From contig CAZFQL010000005.1 in the NCBI GenBank assembly GCA_964520905.1, positions 124,001 to 188,000 of the forward strand: a stretch of 64,000 nt of DNA, given 5' to 3'. This DNA is from JAGVIE01 sp964520905 (lineage in GTDB: Bacteria > Bacteroidota > Ignavibacteria > UBA10030 > SZUA-254). Under the pieces are notes generated by a model that was not told where the DNA came from, made no database searches, and worked only from the letters and a program-made list of their open reading frames with translations. Both the position numbers and the translations under genes were made by a program. Shown here piece by piece: positions 44,719 through 54,331 of the stretch. The first letter of the stretch is position 1; each line of letters opens with the position of its first letter.

Positions 44719-45611
44719 GACATCGGTTTACGAAAATGACGGTTGCAGTGTACCGATCAGGAGTTTATTATACCAGAGGATTGTATACGAAGATGAATGA
44801 TGAGAATATCTTTTTCCTTTCGTCGGGAATTGCATTTAACGGTATTCTCTGTCTGATCCCGCTTTTGCTTCTTATTACGTCATTGCTTGGTATTGTAATA
44901 AATTCGTCGATTATACCTGTTCAAAAAATCGATGAGTTATTAAATACCGCTATTCCGTCTCAGCCATACTCCCGGCAAATTACCACAACTCTCAAAAATG
45001 TTATACAGGATATCATAAAATATCGTTCAACATTCGGTTTGTACGGTATTGCCATTTTGATTTGGGCATCTGCCTCGATGTTCAGTTCGATTCGCCATGT
45101 ACTGAATCAGATATATAAGCTCAAACCGACCAAGCTTGTCGTTATTACCATCATAGAGAATATCATTCTCGTCATTGTTCTTGGGATCCTCTTTCTAGTA
45201 GCAAACATGTTTTCATGGATGTTTCTTCTTATCGATACTTTTTTAAAGCAAATCCCCGGATTGGATATCATCAATCTTTCCCAATTCGCTAAATCAATTT
45301 CCTCTGTTGCTTCCTATCTTCCGGCATTAGTCATGTTTTTCGTAATTAACCGGTTTATTCCAGATAAAATGATCACGAATAGAATTGCACTGGTATCAGC
45401 AGTGACAACAACTTCCTTGTGGTGGATCGCAGGAAAAGGTTTCGGTTGGTACCTTACGGCATTTCATACATATAGCAATCTATATGGAACCTACGCTTTT
45501 TTCCTCGTGTTCTTAGTATGGGTTTATTACTCATCAATTGTGTTTATTGTGGGTGTTATTGTAGGTCAGTTATTTCGAGAGAGAAAAATAGAACTTGATA
45601 TGCACCCATAA
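44715..45611 (+). CDS. YihY/BrkB family inner-membrane protein
   Basis: 298 residues with six hydrophobic segments. The family signature is visible: FFLSSGIAFNGILCLIPLLLL, a central W(A)SASMFSSIRHVLNQIY, and a W-W-I-A-G-K-G-FGWYLTAFHTYSNLYGTYAFFLVFLVWVYYSS stretch. BrkB/YihY proteins are uncharacterised membrane proteins, once misnamed ribonuclease BN. It is translationally coupled to the upstream helicase through ATGA. Confidence 0.9.
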   Translation: MRHRFTKMTVAVYRSGVYYTRGLYTKMNDENIFFLSSGIAFNGILCLIPLLLLITSLLGIVINSSIIPVQKIDELLNTAIPSQPYSRQITTTLKNVIQDIIKYRSTFGLYGIAILIWASASMFSSIRHVLNQIYKLKPTKLVVITIIENIILVIVLGILFLVANMFSWMFLLIDTFLKQIPGLDIINLSQFAKSISSVASYLPALVMFFVINRFIPDKMITNRIALVSAVTTTSLWWIAGKGFGWYLTAFHTYSNLYGTYAFFLVFLVWVYYSSIVFIVGVIVGQLFRERKIELDMHP

Positions 45612-45867
45612 AGTCGGTGTGTTACCTGATTTACTTGATTATCCATGCCTCTCTCATGTCTACAATGTATAATATGAGTAATGTCTTATTGACATTAAAA
45701 CCGGAATAAGATAAATTAAATACATACATCTCTCGAATATTTATCAAAAGTTTATATTACGAAAACAAGTCCAACACTTGTTACAGCTTATTATTCTCGG
45801 CAGAATTAATCGAGAGAAAATAGTGGGTTTGAATATCTATCGATGATTTAATTTTCAATAAAAATAA

Positions 45868-46458
45868 ATGAATTTAGGACAGGTATTATTGATCGTTTTA
45901 GCGTTAGCGTTGTTGGCGACACTACAGCTTACAATCAACTCATCGCTCCTGCGCGCGTCATTAATAACCATGGATAACGAGTCCAGGATCGATGCAATTT
46001 CTATTGCACAAGCTATGGTCGATGAGATAAATTCTAAAGCATTTGATAGTTGCACAGTTGGTAAAGTAGCTCATTTTACATCTGAGTTGACACCGCAAAA
46101 TCGTTTCGGACCTGAAGGTACCGAATTAACCGTTCCTACTTATGATCAAGAACCATTTAAGTCTCGTACTATGTTCAACGATGTAGATGATTACCATCGT
46201 TATACACGGCTCGATCACTCATCAAATCTCGGAACTTTTATTGTAAGAGATAGTATAATTTACGTTACTAACACTAATCAAGATGTTTATTCTTCAACAC
46301 AGACGTGGTACAAAAAGATAATTGTAGTTGTGAAACATCCAAACATGCTCGATTCAATTATCATTAGTTCAATCGATCGTAATTACCCGAAAAAAGTATC
46401 GTTTATGTTGGATTCTGTTATGATAAAATCACTATCAGTTTATCGTGAATATTTTTAG
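45868..46458 (+). CDS. Pilin-like membrane protein 1, no classical prepilin signal
   Basis: 196 residues. It begins with a single hydrophobic helix (LGQVLLIVLALALLATLQLTINSSLL) followed by about 165 residues of soluble, beta-rich domain (GPEGTELTVPTYDQEP, YHRYTRLD, WYKKIIVVVKHPN). It resembles a pseudopilin in overall layout, but has no G-F-T-L-x-E cleavage site. It is the first of three co-oriented genes ending 140 bases before a GspE/PilB ATPase. A role as a minor pseudopilin is inferred from size and position. Confidence 0.55.
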   Translation: MNLGQVLLIVLALALLATLQLTINSSLLRASLITMDNESRIDAISIAQAMVDEINSKAFDSCTVGKVAHFTSELTPQNRFGPEGTELTVPTYDQEPFKSRTMFNDVDDYHRYTRLDHSSNLGTFIVRDSIIYVTNTNQDVYSSTQTWYKKIIVVVKHPNMLDSIIISSIDRNYPKKVSFMLDSVMIKSLSVYREYF

Positions 46459-46478
46459 AAAAAAGGTTTGATCGGATA

Positions 46479-47066
46479 ATGAGTATTATACTCGACATAA
46501 TAGCGGCTACAATAATTGGCGGTATAATGTTGATTTCAATTTTCAGCATGATGGGTAATATAAATCAGGCGAACTTTGAGAAAACATTATCCACCAATGT
46601 ACAGGGCAACATTATTACGCTTGCAAGAATTATGGAATCGGATATATTGAAAATTGGTTACCATACAAAAACCGATGCCATTCAGTCTGCCGATTCTACA
46701 AACATCGCTTTCAAATCAGATCTTACGAATTCCGGTACTGTTGTCTCTGTTCAATATTCATTGGGAGACACCGTAAGTAGCACAAGGAATGCCAATGATA
46801 GGATGCTGATCAGGCAGGCTACGGGACAACAGACTATCAATGCTAATGTCGGGATGACGTACTTACGATTTGCTTATTTCGATACATTAGGCAGAGAGTT
46901 GCAATATCCTCTTAATACCAAGGCCCGTCTTGATTCTATCAAAGCGATAAGGATAAAAATCCGATTGGAAAGCAGTGAACCTGTCTATTCATCGCTGTCG
47001 AATATTGCGGCGTATCAAAATGTGTACTGGGAAAAAACAATTTATCCCAAAAATTTAAATCAATAA
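46479..47066 (+). CDS. Pilin-like membrane protein 2
   Basis: 195 residues. One N-terminal helix (IILDIIAATIIGGIMLISIFSMMG) leads straight into an amphipathic helix with Asn/Gln, then a beta domain (YLRFAYFDTLGRELQ, SIKAIRIKIRLES). It resembles minor pseudopilins of the GspJ/PilW kind, without a typical leader peptide. It is 20 bases after gene 1 and 10 before gene 3; all are on one strand. Confidence 0.55.
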   Translation: MSIILDIIAATIIGGIMLISIFSMMGNINQANFEKTLSTNVQGNIITLARIMESDILKIGYHTKTDAIQSADSTNIAFKSDLTNSGTVVSVQYSLGDTVSSTRNANDRMLIRQATGQQTINANVGMTYLRFAYFDTLGRELQYPLNTKARLDSIKAIRIKIRLESSEPVYSSLSNIAAYQNVYWEKTIYPKNLNQ

Positions 47067-47075
47067 GGTAATGAT

Positions 47076-48104
47076 ATGGGAAGCAATTCTATTTTTGGTG
47101 TACTTGCATTGATGGTCTTTTTCAGCTTGATCAATTCTTCCCTGAATGAGCGTGACCGACGTGCAGAAGATGATACTTATGGCTACATCAAGTATACAAC
47201 TGCTCGCGAGATTGCAAGAAGCGGTATTAATGTCGCATTGAAAAGAGTTGCCGATAGCAGTACAGTTACGAATGTAGTCGGCTCACTTGATGGAGGTTCA
47301 TACAATGTATCGCTAACCAGAATCAACGATACTCTCAATATTGTTAGCAGAGCACGATTCAGCGATACAACTTATAGGATTATTTCAAAACTGATTGTGT
47401 ACTCAAAACCATTTCCCGGGTCCTTCGGTGCAGCGGTTGGTCTTGATGTAGATAATGTTAATTTCACCATTCCGAATGATAAAAAAAGCTCTGGTTTTGC
47501 AATTGATGGATTCAATCATGATACATCAGGTAATCTACTTACAGATACATTGGGAGTTCCCGGCGTTGCTGTCACAACGGCAACTGATACAACCAAAGTA
47601 CTTATCTCTTCACAAGTTATTGATGGTACAAGAGACGTCGTCTATAATCCGGGACTAGTGAATCCTGCTGATTTTGTTGATGAGTATATTGCGCAAGCCG
47701 ATACAATTATCAGCACGAATGGCAATCTCACGGGAGGAAGATATGGTTCTGCTGTAAATCCTGCGATTGTTTATATCAATGGTGGAGCAGACCCAAGCAA
47801 CGATCTTAAAATAACAGGAACCTTCATCAGTGGTTGGGGAATTCTTGTAATTCATGGCTCGGCTACCATCAATGGTACATTCGATTGGAAAGGTTTAGTT
47901 ATTGTATATGGGAATACAAACCTTGAATTTGATGCTTCATCCGGTAATGCTCATTTTATTGGAGCTGTTCTCATGGGTGGACCCTCAGGTAGTACATTTT
48001 ATATGAATGGTAAGGCAAGAATCGAATACAGTACGTCAACGCTAAATACCTCAAAAAATATAGGTAAGCTTTTGGCATATCACATTCTAGATTGGTACGA
48101 ATAA
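47076..48104 (+). CDS. Pilin-like/PilX-like membrane protein 3
   Basis: 342 residues. A hydrophobic N-terminal helix (FGVLALMVFFSLINSSLNE) is followed by an amphipathic helix (REIARSGINVALKRVAD). A long beta-rich domain with repeats such as INGTFDWKGLVIVYGN follows, like PilX or adhesin-type pseudopilins (GspK size). No prepilin motif is visible. The T-rich terminator at 48122 closes the trio. Confidence 0.55.
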   Translation: MGSNSIFGVLALMVFFSLINSSLNERDRRAEDDTYGYIKYTTAREIARSGINVALKRVADSSTVTNVVGSLDGGSYNVSLTRINDTLNIVSRARFSDTTYRIISKLIVYSKPFPGSFGAAVGLDVDNVNFTIPNDKKSSGFAIDGFNHDTSGNLLTDTLGVPGVAVTTATDTTKVLISSQVIDGTRDVVYNPGLVNPADFVDEYIAQADTIISTNGNLTGGRYGSAVNPAIVYINGGADPSNDLKITGTFISGWGILVIHGSATINGTFDWKGLVIVYGNTNLEFDASSGNAHFIGAVLMGGPSGSTFYMNGKARIEYSTSTLNTSKNIGKLLAYHILDWYE

Positions 48105-48121
48105 ATAATCAGTACCCTCCG

Positions 48122-48160
48122 AAATGGACGGTTGGCTTTATGCCATCGTCCATTTTTTTT
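48122..48160 (+). terminator. Rho-independent terminator after the pilin-like trio
   Basis: Nine-base stem AAATGGACG/CGTCCATTT around a 16-base loop, followed by TTTTTTTT. It separates the trio from the ATPase gene, which starts 84 bases later with its own TAGGA ribosome site. Confidence 0.85.
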
Positions 48161-48244
48161 TCGATAAAAAAGAGCTATATTCTCAATAGAATATTTTGTT
48201 AAGATGTTATATTTTGATGCTCTGATTTATTAGGAAAGTAAAAC

Positions 48245-50104
48245 ATGCCAGTATCTACCGAAACAAATATGACTTCTGCATCCGATGATTCCAATAAATT
48301 GCCGCCGGCAAATGAATCATCAAATGGGAAAAAACAACCTTTCATTGCCGATGGGGTTACCGGTTTCATCGAATCGCTCATAAGAAAAAATATTGTTACA
48401 CGGGAAAACGTTAATGGCGCTGTTGCATTCAAAAAATCTAACGATGGAAATGAAAAGCGGTTCCTCTTCCAAATTCTCATAGATGAATTTGGCGCTAATA
48501 GAGAAGCTGTGTACGCTGAGTTTGCAAGGTATTATTCATTCAAGACTATCGATCTGGATCCATCCGGAATCGAACGTGATCGCATTCAATTCATTAATCG
48601 TATTCTTACCGGACTACCACAGAAGATTCATGAAACAGCAATCCTGAATAAGGTCTTGCCGTTTCAGGTTTCCGATGGCGATTCCTCCAAACTGCAGGTT
48701 GTAACGCCCGATCCGTCTAATTCTGAAATTACCACGATTGCGCGTGCGTTCCAATATCCGAAACACGAGATTTGTTATATCTCCTGGAATAATTATGATG
48801 CCCTTTTCAGAGAAGTGATTGCAGATTCGCAAAGCAGACCATCAACCGCCTCAATAGAATACTTAGATGAAGACCAGGATGTTCAAATCGATGAGTTAGA
48901 TGAAGAAATCCGCAAGGGGCACCTAAATGAGATTGTCGATAATTTTCTATCCGATGCCGTGCGATTGAATGCGAGCGACATCCACATCGTTCCTAAGGGT
49001 GCACGGAAAACCGAAATTCACTTTCGTATTGACGGACGGCTCTCATTATGGCAGGCGATCGATGATTTACGGGCTGATGCAGTAGCCGCTGTCATCAAAG
49101 ATATCGCCAAGGGAACGGATCGTTTCGAACGCAATATGGCTCAGGATGGTTTTGTTCAGATAACTATTGAAAATAAAATTATCAGATTCCGTGTTTCGAT
49201 TATTCCTTTGATCGGAAAAGAACTTAAAGTCAAGCTTGAATCTATCGTACTTCGTGTTCTTAGGGATCCTGAATCGAGCATTACAATCGATAACATCGGA
49301 CTCCAAAATGAAGCGCTTGAACTTTTCAAAAAAGCCATCGCGAAACCATACGGGATAGTCGTTTTAACTGGACCGACCGGCTGTGGAAAGAGCACAACTC
49401 TTTTAGCTGCAATCCGGGCTGTGATGAATCCGGCTTATAATATAATCACCGTTGAAGATCCGGTAGAATACTTCATCGACGGCGCCCGCCAGGTTAAACT
49501 AAATCCAAAGCTGAGTTTTGAAGAAGCTCTTCGCGCAATCCTTCGTCACGATCCGGATATAGTTATGGTGGGCGAAATTCGTGACAGGCAAACAGCCGAC
49601 CTGGCAATCAAACTTGCAAATACAGGACATCTGACATTCTCAACACTTCATACTAACGATGCGCCGAGTGTTATCGCACGTTTGTATAAAATGGGCATCG
49701 AGCCGTTTCTTCTTGCATATTCGATCAACATCATCGTCGCCCAACGACTTCTGCGAAAGCTTTGCGGCAGATGTAAAATTATAGATACTGAAATATTACC
49801 GATTACCTTGGAGCGGCTCGGCATCACCAAGGAAGATTCTGCCGGGATGAAATTTTATCGTCCGGTTGGATGCTTGCACTGTTTGAAAGGATATAAAGGG
49901 CGGACAGCCATCCATGAAGTTCTTTACTTTACAAAGGAAATTCGACAGCTCATTATGGAATCGGGTTCATCGATCAATGAAGAAGCGCTCCGCCAATTGG
50001 CAATCAAACAAGGGATGCGTACTTTGCGTCAGTCGGGAATTGAATTGCTCAGGCAGGGCGTCACTACCCTTGAAGAGGTTGCCAGTACAACCATCGAGGA
50101 TTGA
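48245..50104 (+). CDS. GspE/PilB-type secretion or pilus ATPase
   Basis: 619 residues. An MshEN-like N-domain (residues about 30-190) precedes the ATPase core: Walker A GPTGCGKSTT near residue 380, the Asp box, His box and the Walker B DIVMVGEIRD. The zinc tetracysteine is CGRC then CLHC around residues 515-545. It powers assembly of a type II secretion pseudopilus or type IV pilus. No inner-membrane platform (GspF/PilC), secretin or prepilin peptidase is in the window. The gene is preceded by three pilin-like genes. Confidence 0.93.
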   Translation: MPVSTETNMTSASDDSNKLPPANESSNGKKQPFIADGVTGFIESLIRKNIVTRENVNGAVAFKKSNDGNEKRFLFQILIDEFGANREAVYAEFARYYSFKTIDLDPSGIERDRIQFINRILTGLPQKIHETAILNKVLPFQVSDGDSSKLQVVTPDPSNSEITTIARAFQYPKHEICYISWNNYDALFREVIADSQSRPSTASIEYLDEDQDVQIDELDEEIRKGHLNEIVDNFLSDAVRLNASDIHIVPKGARKTEIHFRIDGRLSLWQAIDDLRADAVAAVIKDIAKGTDRFERNMAQDGFVQITIENKIIRFRVSIIPLIGKELKVKLESIVLRVLRDPESSITIDNIGLQNEALELFKKAIAKPYGIVVLTGPTGCGKSTTLLAAIRAVMNPAYNIITVEDPVEYFIDGARQVKLNPKLSFEEALRAILRHDPDIVMVGEIRDRQTADLAIKLANTGHLTFSTLHTNDAPSVIARLYKMGIEPFLLAYSINIIVAQRLLRKLCGRCKIIDTEILPITLERLGITKEDSAGMKFYRPVGCLHCLKGYKGRTAIHEVLYFTKEIRQLIMESGSSINEEALRQLAIKQGMRTLRQSGIELLRQGVTTLEEVASTTIED

Positions 50105-50189
50105 TCTCGAGATGTTTTGCATCTGAAGATAAGATTCAGTACGTTCTATGTAAGATATTAATCTTAGAATTATTTTGAAGGGTGCCGTT

Positions 50190-50420
50190 ATGGAAGGGTA
50201 TATTGCAGTTGCGACATATTCAAACGAAATAGAGGCTGAACTCGCTCAAGCGACACTTGCCGCTGCAGGCATCGAATCTTATCTTAAATATGAGGATACC
50301 GGTCATATGATGCCGCCGCTCCAGCAAAGCGAGGGTGTGGAGGTTCTCGTTGAACCCAAAAATCTTGAAGAAGCGAAAACAATCCTATCCTCACAGGCTT
50401 TTGAAGCGCCGGGTCCATAA
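50190..50420 (+). CDS. DUF2007 family small protein
   Basis: 76 residues. YIAVATYSNEIEAELAQATLAAAGIES...GVEVLVEPKNLEEAKTIL matches DUF2007, a putative signal-transducing domain of the ferredoxin-like fold. No partner domain is fused. The ATG at 50190 has GAAGGG upstream; an extra in-frame TTG at 50175 is rejected. The function is unknown. Confidence 0.75.
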   Translation: MEGYIAVATYSNEIEAELAQATLAAAGIESYLKYEDTGHMMPPLQQSEGVEVLVEPKNLEEAKTILSSQAFEAPGP

Positions 50421-50493
50421 AAATTATCTCTTGATTCTATCAAATTCTTTCCCTAAGTTTGCTAATCATAAAATGAATTCAATTTAATGGCGA

Positions 50494-52005
50494 ATGTTAA
50501 GGCAATTATTTAAAACGAAAAGTCTTGATCGAATTATTCATGAAACTGAGACCACATCAACTAAGCTGAAGCGGGTACTTGGTCCCGTAGATTTAATCGC
50601 GCTCGGCATCGGCGCCATCATCGGTTCAGGTATTTTCGCAACAGTGGGAACTGCTGTTGCGGGTGATGCAATGCGCCCAGGCGCCGGACCTGCAATCATC
50701 CTTTCTTTTTTACTCACCGCAGTCGCTTGCGCATTTTGCGGATTGTGTTATGCAGAGTTTGCTTCCTCGGTTCCCATCTCCGGAAGCGCCTACACGTATT
50801 CGTACGCCACCCTCGGCGAATTAGTCGCATGGATTATCGGATGGGATCTCATCATTGAGTACGCCGTGGGGAATGTTGCTGTCGCGATAGCATGGGCGGC
50901 ATACTTTCATCAGTTGTGCGCCGGTATCGGGTTTGATATTCCCGCATGGATATCAGTCGATTATCGGAGCGCCGTTCAAGCAGGCAATACAGTTATACAA
51001 GCGGGAGGACAGGTTGATCCCTCGATCTCGCTCTTCTATAAGGCATGGATCGATCACCCGACGATTGCCGGCATTCCCATTATTTTCAATTTTCTCGCTG
51101 CCGCTATCGTTATGATAATTACCTGGCTGCTGGTTATTGGAGTGAAAGAATCCGTGCGCGCCAATAACGTCATGGTGGCAATTAAACTTGTTATCCTTTT
51201 CTTCTTTATCTACTCGGGTATCAAATACGTACAGCCTGAAAACTGGTCACCGTTCATGCCGAATGGATTTCCAGGTGTGTGGGTGGGTGCGAGCTTAATT
51301 TTCTTTGCATATATCGGCTTTGATGCAATATCGACTGCGGCAGAAGAATGTAAACGTCCCGAACGCGACATGCCGATCGGGATAATCGGTTCTCTCGTGA
51401 TTTGTACGATTATCTATGTGGTTGTTGCCGGGGTGTTAACCGGAATGGTCCCGTGGAATAAACTTGGTGTTGCCGATCCGCTCGCCGCTGCATTCGCTTA
51501 CGTTGGCGCCGATGTCTCCGCCGGCGTTGTTGCGATGGGTGCTGTGGTTGCACTGACTGCTGTCCTTTTGGTTTTTCAATATGGTCAACCGCGTATTTTC
51601 TTCTCAATGTCGAGGGATGGACTGTTACCGGCATACTTTGCCAAAGTTCACCCAAAGTACCAAACTCCGCACGTTACCACAATCTGGACGGGAGTCGTTG
51701 TTGCTATAATTTCTGCCGTCGCGAATATCAATGAAATTGTTGAGTTAACGAACATTGGAACACTCTTCGCCTTCATTCTCGTCTGTGCCGGCGTCATCAT
51801 TCTGCGGTATAAAGACCCTGATCGTCCCAGAGCATTCCGGACACCGCTTGTTCCATACATTCCGCTTCTCGGCATTGCTTCGTGTATTTATCTAATGTTA
51901 GGTTTACCATGGGTGACCTGGTGGAGATTTGTAATCTGGCTATGCATTGGCATGGTTATTTATTTTATGTATGGATTCAGAAAAAGCAAACTCCGACAGA
52001 TGTAG
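50494..52005 (+). CDS. APC-superfamily amino-acid permease
   Basis: 503 residues with about 12 membrane helices. The first helix pair carries GPVDLIALGIGAIIGSGIFATVG, the substrate-binding unwound segment of APC transporters (CAT/YfnA type). FFAYIGFDAISTAAEECKRPERDMPIGI in helix 6-7 is another hallmark. It should import or exchange amino acids, perhaps cationic ones. It stands alone between DUF2007 and ferritin. Confidence 0.9.
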   Translation: MLRQLFKTKSLDRIIHETETTSTKLKRVLGPVDLIALGIGAIIGSGIFATVGTAVAGDAMRPGAGPAIILSFLLTAVACAFCGLCYAEFASSVPISGSAYTYSYATLGELVAWIIGWDLIIEYAVGNVAVAIAWAAYFHQLCAGIGFDIPAWISVDYRSAVQAGNTVIQAGGQVDPSISLFYKAWIDHPTIAGIPIIFNFLAAAIVMIITWLLVIGVKESVRANNVMVAIKLVILFFFIYSGIKYVQPENWSPFMPNGFPGVWVGASLIFFAYIGFDAISTAAEECKRPERDMPIGIIGSLVICTIIYVVVAGVLTGMVPWNKLGVADPLAAAFAYVGADVSAGVVAMGAVVALTAVLLVFQYGQPRIFFSMSRDGLLPAYFAKVHPKYQTPHVTTIWTGVVVAIISAVANINEIVELTNIGTLFAFILVCAGVIILRYKDPDRPRAFRTPLVPYIPLLGIASCIYLMLGLPWVTWWRFVIWLCIGMVIYFMYGFRKSKLRQM

Positions 52006-52132
52006 GATTAGATCGATCACTTTAGAAATTATTTTTGAATCTTAATCCTAAAACCAGCATCAGATGTAAAAATGTAGTAAATTGAAATACGCATACACAA
52101 TTTCATGTCAAACGTAATAATGAAGGGGATTT

Positions 52133-52624
52133 ATGACACTATCTAAATCGATACAAGACGCAATCAACACACAGATAAATGAAGAATTATACTCATCGTA
52201 TCTATACCTTGCCATGGCGGCGCATTTCGATGCGGAGAATCTTTCCGGTTTTGCACATTGGATGAAAGTTCAAGCAGAAGAAGAGCGCTCACATGCGATG
52301 AAGTTTTACAGCTATATCTATGACCGGGGTGGGAATGTGGTATTTAAAGGGATTGCCCAACCGCCTGCAAAATTTAAATCGCCTATAGATGTTTTCAAAC
52401 AAGTGCTCGAGCATGAATTGAAGATCACAAAGTCGATTACTAAATTGTACGAGATGGCGGTTAAAGAAAAAGATTACGCATCGCAAATTCTGCTTCAATG
52501 GTTCATTAACGAACAAGTCGAAGAAGAGAAGAACGATACCGAAATCATCAATCAATTAGAAATGCTCGGTGATTCACCCGTAAGTCTGATGATGATGGAT
52601 AGAAGATTAGCGGAGCGGAAGTAA
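52133..52624 (+). CDS. ftnA: Ferritin (bacterial, FtnA-type)
   Basis: 163 residues, standard length. Four-helix bundle with ferroxidase-centre ligands: INEELYSSYLYLAMAAHF (Glu), MKVQAEEERSHAMKF (Glu-Glu-His), and WFINEQVEEEKN (Gln/Glu). It stores iron. GAAGGGGATTT precedes the ATG. It is closed by the hairpin terminator at 52646. Confidence 0.96.
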   Translation: MTLSKSIQDAINTQINEELYSSYLYLAMAAHFDAENLSGFAHWMKVQAEEERSHAMKFYSYIYDRGGNVVFKGIAQPPAKFKSPIDVFKQVLEHELKITKSITKLYEMAVKEKDYASQILLQWFINEQVEEEKNDTEIINQLEMLGDSPVSLMMMDRRLAERK

Positions 52625-52645
52625 GCGGTAATATCAAAAAACATT

Positions 52646-52675
52646 AAAAGGGGTCTGAGTTCGGACCCCTTTTTC
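52646..52675. terminator. Rho-independent terminator between ferritin and DUF6249 gene
   Basis: Ten-base stem AAAAGGGGTC/GACCCCTTTT with an eight-base loop, ending in TTTT. The A-run on the left makes it usable from both strands, fitting its place between convergent genes. Confidence 0.88.
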
Positions 52676-52698
52676 GTATCCTCTCCGGAAAATTATTA

Positions 52699-53052
52699 CT
52701 ATGGTGTTTGGTTCAGTTTCTTTGAAGCGATGGAATAAAACATTACCAGTCCGATACCTACGAATAAAAGAACCAATCCGAATATAGCGCCTTCATCCAC
52801 ATTAAATTGTACATGAAGGTAATTCCCCAATAAAATTGCGGCACCTGCCAGCACTGCCATCAGCCCCCATTTCAATGATGCCAGCGGATCGCGTTTGATT
52901 TCTCTGTGGTACATTGCTTTGATCTCCTCGCTTGTTAATCCTTTTTCAATCATCGATACACGTTCACGGTGGCGCGTTACTAGCCAGATTATAAGGACAG
53001 CTGCTGTCGACATGAACATTGTTATAGGAATTAAAACTTCTTCTGCACCCAT
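52699..53052 (-). CDS. DUF6249-type membrane protein
   Basis: 117 residues with three hydrophobic stretches (LIPITMFMSTAAVLIIWLV, WGLMAVLAGAAILLGNYL, IFGLVLLFVGIGLVMFYSIA). HRERVSMIEKGLTSEEIKAM between helices one and two is the conserved segment of the DUF6249 family. In that group the gene often lies close to an ECF sigma/anti-sigma pair, as here (about 150 bases away, divergent). AAGGAACA is upstream of the ATG. Function unknown. Confidence 0.7.
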   Translation of the reverse strand: MGAEEVLIPITMFMSTAAVLIIWLVTRHRERVSMIEKGLTSEEIKAMYHREIKRDPLASLKWGLMAVLAGAAILLGNYLHVQFNVDEGAIFGLVLLFVGIGLVMFYSIASKKLNQTP

Positions 53053-53204
53053 TGTCTGTTCCTTTCAAAAAATGATAGTATTTCTTAATTCTATATCTTT
53101 TGACCTTAAAGATTAGATCAAGGTTTCACTTTCTCAAAATTATTTTGTAACATGAATCGTGAAACCCTGTTCCTGTTATCGTGGTCTAAAGAAGCAAAGA
53201 ATAT

Positions 53205-53780
53205 ATGTACCTATCGGACAATGAAATCATCGAGTTAGTGCGAGGTGGAACAAGGCATCACTATGCCCGGCTCGTAGATCGTTATAAAGATAGGGCATTC
53301 ACCCTGGCGCTGAAGATGCTTAGAAATCGCGAAGACGCCGAAGAAGCGGCTCAGGATGCGTTTATTCGTGCATATAACGGTTTAAACCGCTTCGAAGGGA
53401 AAGCGCGATTTAGCACCTGGTTTTATAGAATATTGTACAATGTATGCATATCCCGAATCAGGAAGCGAAAAGATGAATACGAATTGTTGGAATACGATGA
53501 CGGCAATGGTTATCACGGCAATCTGCAATCTGCCGCTCCTAACTATATGCCGGATTTCGAAACGAAAGACATGATCGATTTTGTGAAGAAGACATTGAAT
53601 ACGCTGCCATCGAAATATCAAACAATACTTTCACTGTTTTATCTGCAGGAATTATCTCACGAAGAAATCGCAGTTGTTACCGATCTGCCAATCGGGACGA
53701 TTAAAACACACCTCTTCCGCGCCCGTGCATTGATATTAGAAAGATTACAGAAAGAACTTCAAATAGAGAGAGCCGTATGA
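53205..53780 (+). CDS. ECF-type RNA polymerase sigma factor
   Basis: 191 residues. Sigma region 2 (ALKMLRNREDAEEAAQDAFIRAYNGLNRFEGKARFSTWFYRILYN) and region 4 (LPSKYQTILSLFYLQELSHEEIAVVTDLPIGTIKTHLFRARA) are complete; region 3 is absent, so it is extracytoplasmic-function class. It overlaps the following anti-sigma gene by four bases. The target promoters cannot be read from the window. Confidence 0.95.
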   Translation: MYLSDNEIIELVRGGTRHHYARLVDRYKDRAFTLALKMLRNREDAEEAAQDAFIRAYNGLNRFEGKARFSTWFYRILYNVCISRIRKRKDEYELLEYDDGNGYHGNLQSAAPNYMPDFETKDMIDFVKKTLNTLPSKYQTILSLFYLQELSHEEIAVVTDLPIGTIKTHLFRARALILERLQKELQIERAV

Positions 53781-54331
53781 ACCACCTAACCTTAGAAATG
53801 CTCCAAGAATATTTAGATGGATTGACCGATGATGAAACACGCGATAAAATCGAAATGCATATTCAGGCGTGTGCTGCTTGCAGTGATGAGATAAAATCGC
53901 TTCGCTTTATAGATTCATCTTTGAAAAATATCCAACCCAAAAAAACGACTCCTAATTTTACAATTCGTGTTATCAAACAGTTAGGGATTCGGGAATCTCC
54001 GTCAATTATCTGGTTGATTTTCAAAAACCTTGCACCGCTTCTCGGACTTGTCTTCATTGTCAGCATTGTATATGGCGTATTGAAGTTTACCGGCTCATTG
54101 GACAGTTCAGGAGTCGGTGAATCTGTTATTGCAACACAATCAGCGTACGATTCTGTCACTGACGGTATTTCGACCGGAATTTCTGCTTTCAGCGGATGGA
54201 TGAAAAATGCCTTTCCATTTCTTTATACAAACAAAAATTACACCCTTACTGCTTTCATAGCAGTTCTGTTCATTATTGTTGCACTGCTGGATAAGTTTGT
54301 TTTCATGCCGATAGTAAGACGGAAGATGTAG
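53777..54331 (+). CDS. Zinc-type anti-sigma factor
   Basis: 184 residues. The N-terminal anti-sigma domain has H-x3-C-x2-C in MHIQACAACSDE near residue 30, the ZAS zinc-binding signature. A transmembrane segment (LAPLLGLVFIVSIVYGVLKF) lies near residue 90, and a second hydrophobic stretch is close to the C-terminus (TAFIAVLFIIVALLDKFVF). It should bind the ECF sigma factor encoded four bases upstream and hold it at the membrane. Confidence 0.88.
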   Translation: MNHLTLEMLQEYLDGLTDDETRDKIEMHIQACAACSDEIKSLRFIDSSLKNIQPKKTTPNFTIRVIKQLGIRESPSIIWLIFKNLAPLLGLVFIVSIVYGVLKFTGSLDSSGVGESVIATQSAYDSVTDGISTGISAFSGWMKNAFPFLYTNKNYTLTAFIAVLFIIVALLDKFVFMPIVRRKM

